Part shown: positions 12,601-12,758 of the stretch, one piece after another
Position numbering within the stretch: position 1 is the stretch's first letter
How the letters are laid out: every line of letters begins with the position of its first letter
NCBI GenBank assembly: GCA_017447005.1
Contig: JAFSOM010000480.1
Coordinates: forward strand, 1-12,758
Length of the DNA: 12,758 bases
Direction of reading: 5' to 3'
Source of the DNA: Oscillibacter sp.
GTDB lineage: Bacteria; Bacillota; Clostridia; Oscillospirales; Oscillospiraceae
The notes under the pieces: model-generated
What the model saw: the letters and a program-made list of their open reading frames with translations, nothing else
Database searches by the model: none
Told to the model about the DNA's origin: nothing
Program-made: the position numbers and the translations under genes

Positions 12601-12758
12601 CCATGGCCCAGTTGACGGCGTCGGCGTAATAGGCGTCGCGGGGCACGTCGGTCATGGCGAAGACCGGCGCGAGATTGATTTGTCCGGCGTTCGATTCCGC
12701 GCCGTAGGCCGGAAATACGGCGGCAACGCAGAGAATCACGGATAACGCCGCGCATAAA
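9650..12758 (-). CDS. Cell-wall-attached S8 (subtilisin-like) protease with SLH, InlB-type and BspA-type repeats; 5' end outside the window
   Basis: At least 1,029 residues; the first available start (GTG at 12739) sits inside the signal peptide. The frame stays open to the edge reading LCAALSVILCVAAVFPAYGA, so the true start is further right. Numbering from 12739: residues 1-14 end of signal peptide, about 25-190 three SLH domains (third degenerate) for cell-wall anchoring, about 260-325 an I9-like propeptide. Residues 360-560 are the S8 catalytic domain with D366 (VVDTGID), H399 (NGHGTHVAG), N482 (GNEG) and S545 (GTSMAAPH), so it should be active. Residues 605-660 are a flexible linker with 9-residue PGTPNSGxA-type repeats. 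About 664-804 are two InlB B-type repeats. About 860-1000 are BspA-type leucine-rich repeats of 23 residues, with IGMSAFANC nearly fixed. It probably degrades proteins or processes adhesion targets at the surface; substrate unknown. Confidence 0.92.
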   Translation of the reverse strand, partial: LCAALSVILCVAAVFPAYGAESNAGQINLAPVFAMTDVPRDAYYADAVNWAMVNGITNGKTVKTFAPGDTCTRAQVVTFLWRAAGEPEPVSNDNPFTDVAENAYYRKAVLWAVEQGITNGTSATKFSPDKTCSLAHILTFLWRDKNSPDVDYHGALTTRYASHWAAGAIRWAEGTYMLGETADGFRPDADCSRANAVYYLYHCSVDTRVAMSAERFEGVQEVTFSDTVYHAATVSGFVSATMALIQQYEDMSPDDLDDDNLYASGRLIVNSSETLPDLTDYNAAQVVAGRDGHYIVQFTSADDAESCAAYLETLSYVDYAEPDVIMKAFEEVSDASAVTALSWGAAAIGADVYSADLLKRGVNTELTVAVVDTGIDPAHPHVKDRLVKGYDFVKGDDTARDGNGHGTHVAGTIIDCTPGLDIKIMPIRVLDNDGSGYDSAIAQGIRYAVDHGAKVINLSLGGAHSNYMDSAVNYALSKSVTVVAAAGNEGINAASSCPAHIEKCITVAAVDKAQKRASFSNYGDMLDISAPGVEIRSSVPGGEYNTYSGTSMAAPHVSAAAALVLCGQSRELLPSIVEKKLKDAATPLGDANQYGAGMLNLSGFVTPETPDNNGNPPGTPNSGTAPGTPNSGSAPGTPNNGNAPGTSDDGNTPTDSGNSQNPATPPAPVAYTITLNANGGSVSPSVFTVKPGDAYGTFPTPSRPAYAFDGWYTAPSGGLRVSSADKPAHTLTLYAHWTLIPVTYTVTLNPNGGSVSPTSLSVKGGASYGTLPTPVRDGYAFDGWHTLPSGGTPVAATDKPAHSLTLYAHWKTPEPAEPEQMSGKCGANLTWTLDASGALTVSGQGSMDNYDTGSGSAWAQYRDKIRLLRVEKGVTSIGSSAFEGCSNLTSVTLPDSLESIGMSAFSNCAKLAALTISGSVTRIGMSAFANCPALSELTVSGSVDSVGMSAFANCSGLRSVRFSGSLTEIGMSAFANCANLSALYLPADLRTIGMSAFANCAKLTDIYYAGSFLQWALVGLGLNALPYTASVHYGT
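9760..10130 (-). repeat. 69-bp tandem repeats coding leucine-rich repeats of the protease
   Basis: Six units of 69 bp encode 23-residue LRR_5/BspA repeats. The IGMSAFANC-coding part (plus-strand TTGGCGAAxGCxGACATxCC) recurs with a 69-bp period and is almost identical in DNA, suggesting recent expansion or gene conversion. Confidence 0.8.
10848..10925 (-). repeat. 27-bp tandem repeats coding the Pro-Gly linker
   Basis: GGCGTTCCCGG recurs with a 27-bp period and codes PGTPNSGTA, PGTPNSGSA and PGTPNNGNA. It joins the protease domain to the InlB-type repeats and is likely length-variable between strains. Confidence 0.75.

Overview
The window looks like a chromosomal segment of a GC-rich Bacillota, most likely a gut-type Clostridia/Oscillospirales bacterium. 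This rests on a surface protease with S-layer-homology (SLH), InlB-type and BspA-type modules, an Mrp/NBP35-like protein with N-terminal and C-terminal cysteine motifs, strong GGAGG-type ribosome binding sites with GTG and TTG starts, and sigma-70-like promoters. The taxonomic call is inference only.

Positions 1-2930 are an accessory block of lower GC. It holds the first codons of a probable transposase (minus strand, cut by the window edge). Next come an unusual inverted pair of G-rich tandem motifs and a P4-type primase/helicase that has lost its N-terminal half. Last is a plus-strand gene for a membrane-anchored seven-blade RCC1-type beta-propeller, placed exactly where the primase is broken. 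The block stops at the intact 3' end of guaA, a known integration site for genomic islands.

Positions 2931-4904 are housekeeping genes on the minus strand: a GMP synthase made only of the ATP-pyrophosphatase and dimerisation parts (no glutaminase domain), and an Mrp/NBP35-family Fe-S ATPase. Upstream of mrp is a 386-bp gap with the mrp promoter and a pair of inverted, hairpin-rich intergenic repeats.

Positions 5291-7252 look like a small defence or conflict locus. A minus-strand gene encodes a TIR domain, a proline-rich linker and seven 38-residue RCC1-type repeats. Divergent from it, across 151 bp with two back-to-back promoters, are a possible nuclease (115 aa) and a 49-aa SH3-like protein overlapping by four bases (TTGA), arranged like a toxin-immunity pair.

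The most interesting point is that the two RCC1 genes, about 2.6 kb apart and on opposite strands, share nearly the same promoter and leader (31 of 36 bases around TTGCGT-N17-TATGCT). They also share seven repeats of about 38 residues and the same C-terminus (WRDIQLP). Only the N-terminal module differs: TIR in one, membrane anchor in the other. This looks like one sensor cassette paired with two different outputs.

Positions 7350-9507 hold a cytoplasmic glycoside hydrolase family 32 enzyme with a strong promoter, and a convergent tspO gene; a bidirectional terminator separates them. Positions 9650-12758 are one large secreted, cell-wall-attached subtilisin-like protease. Its start lies beyond the right edge of the window.
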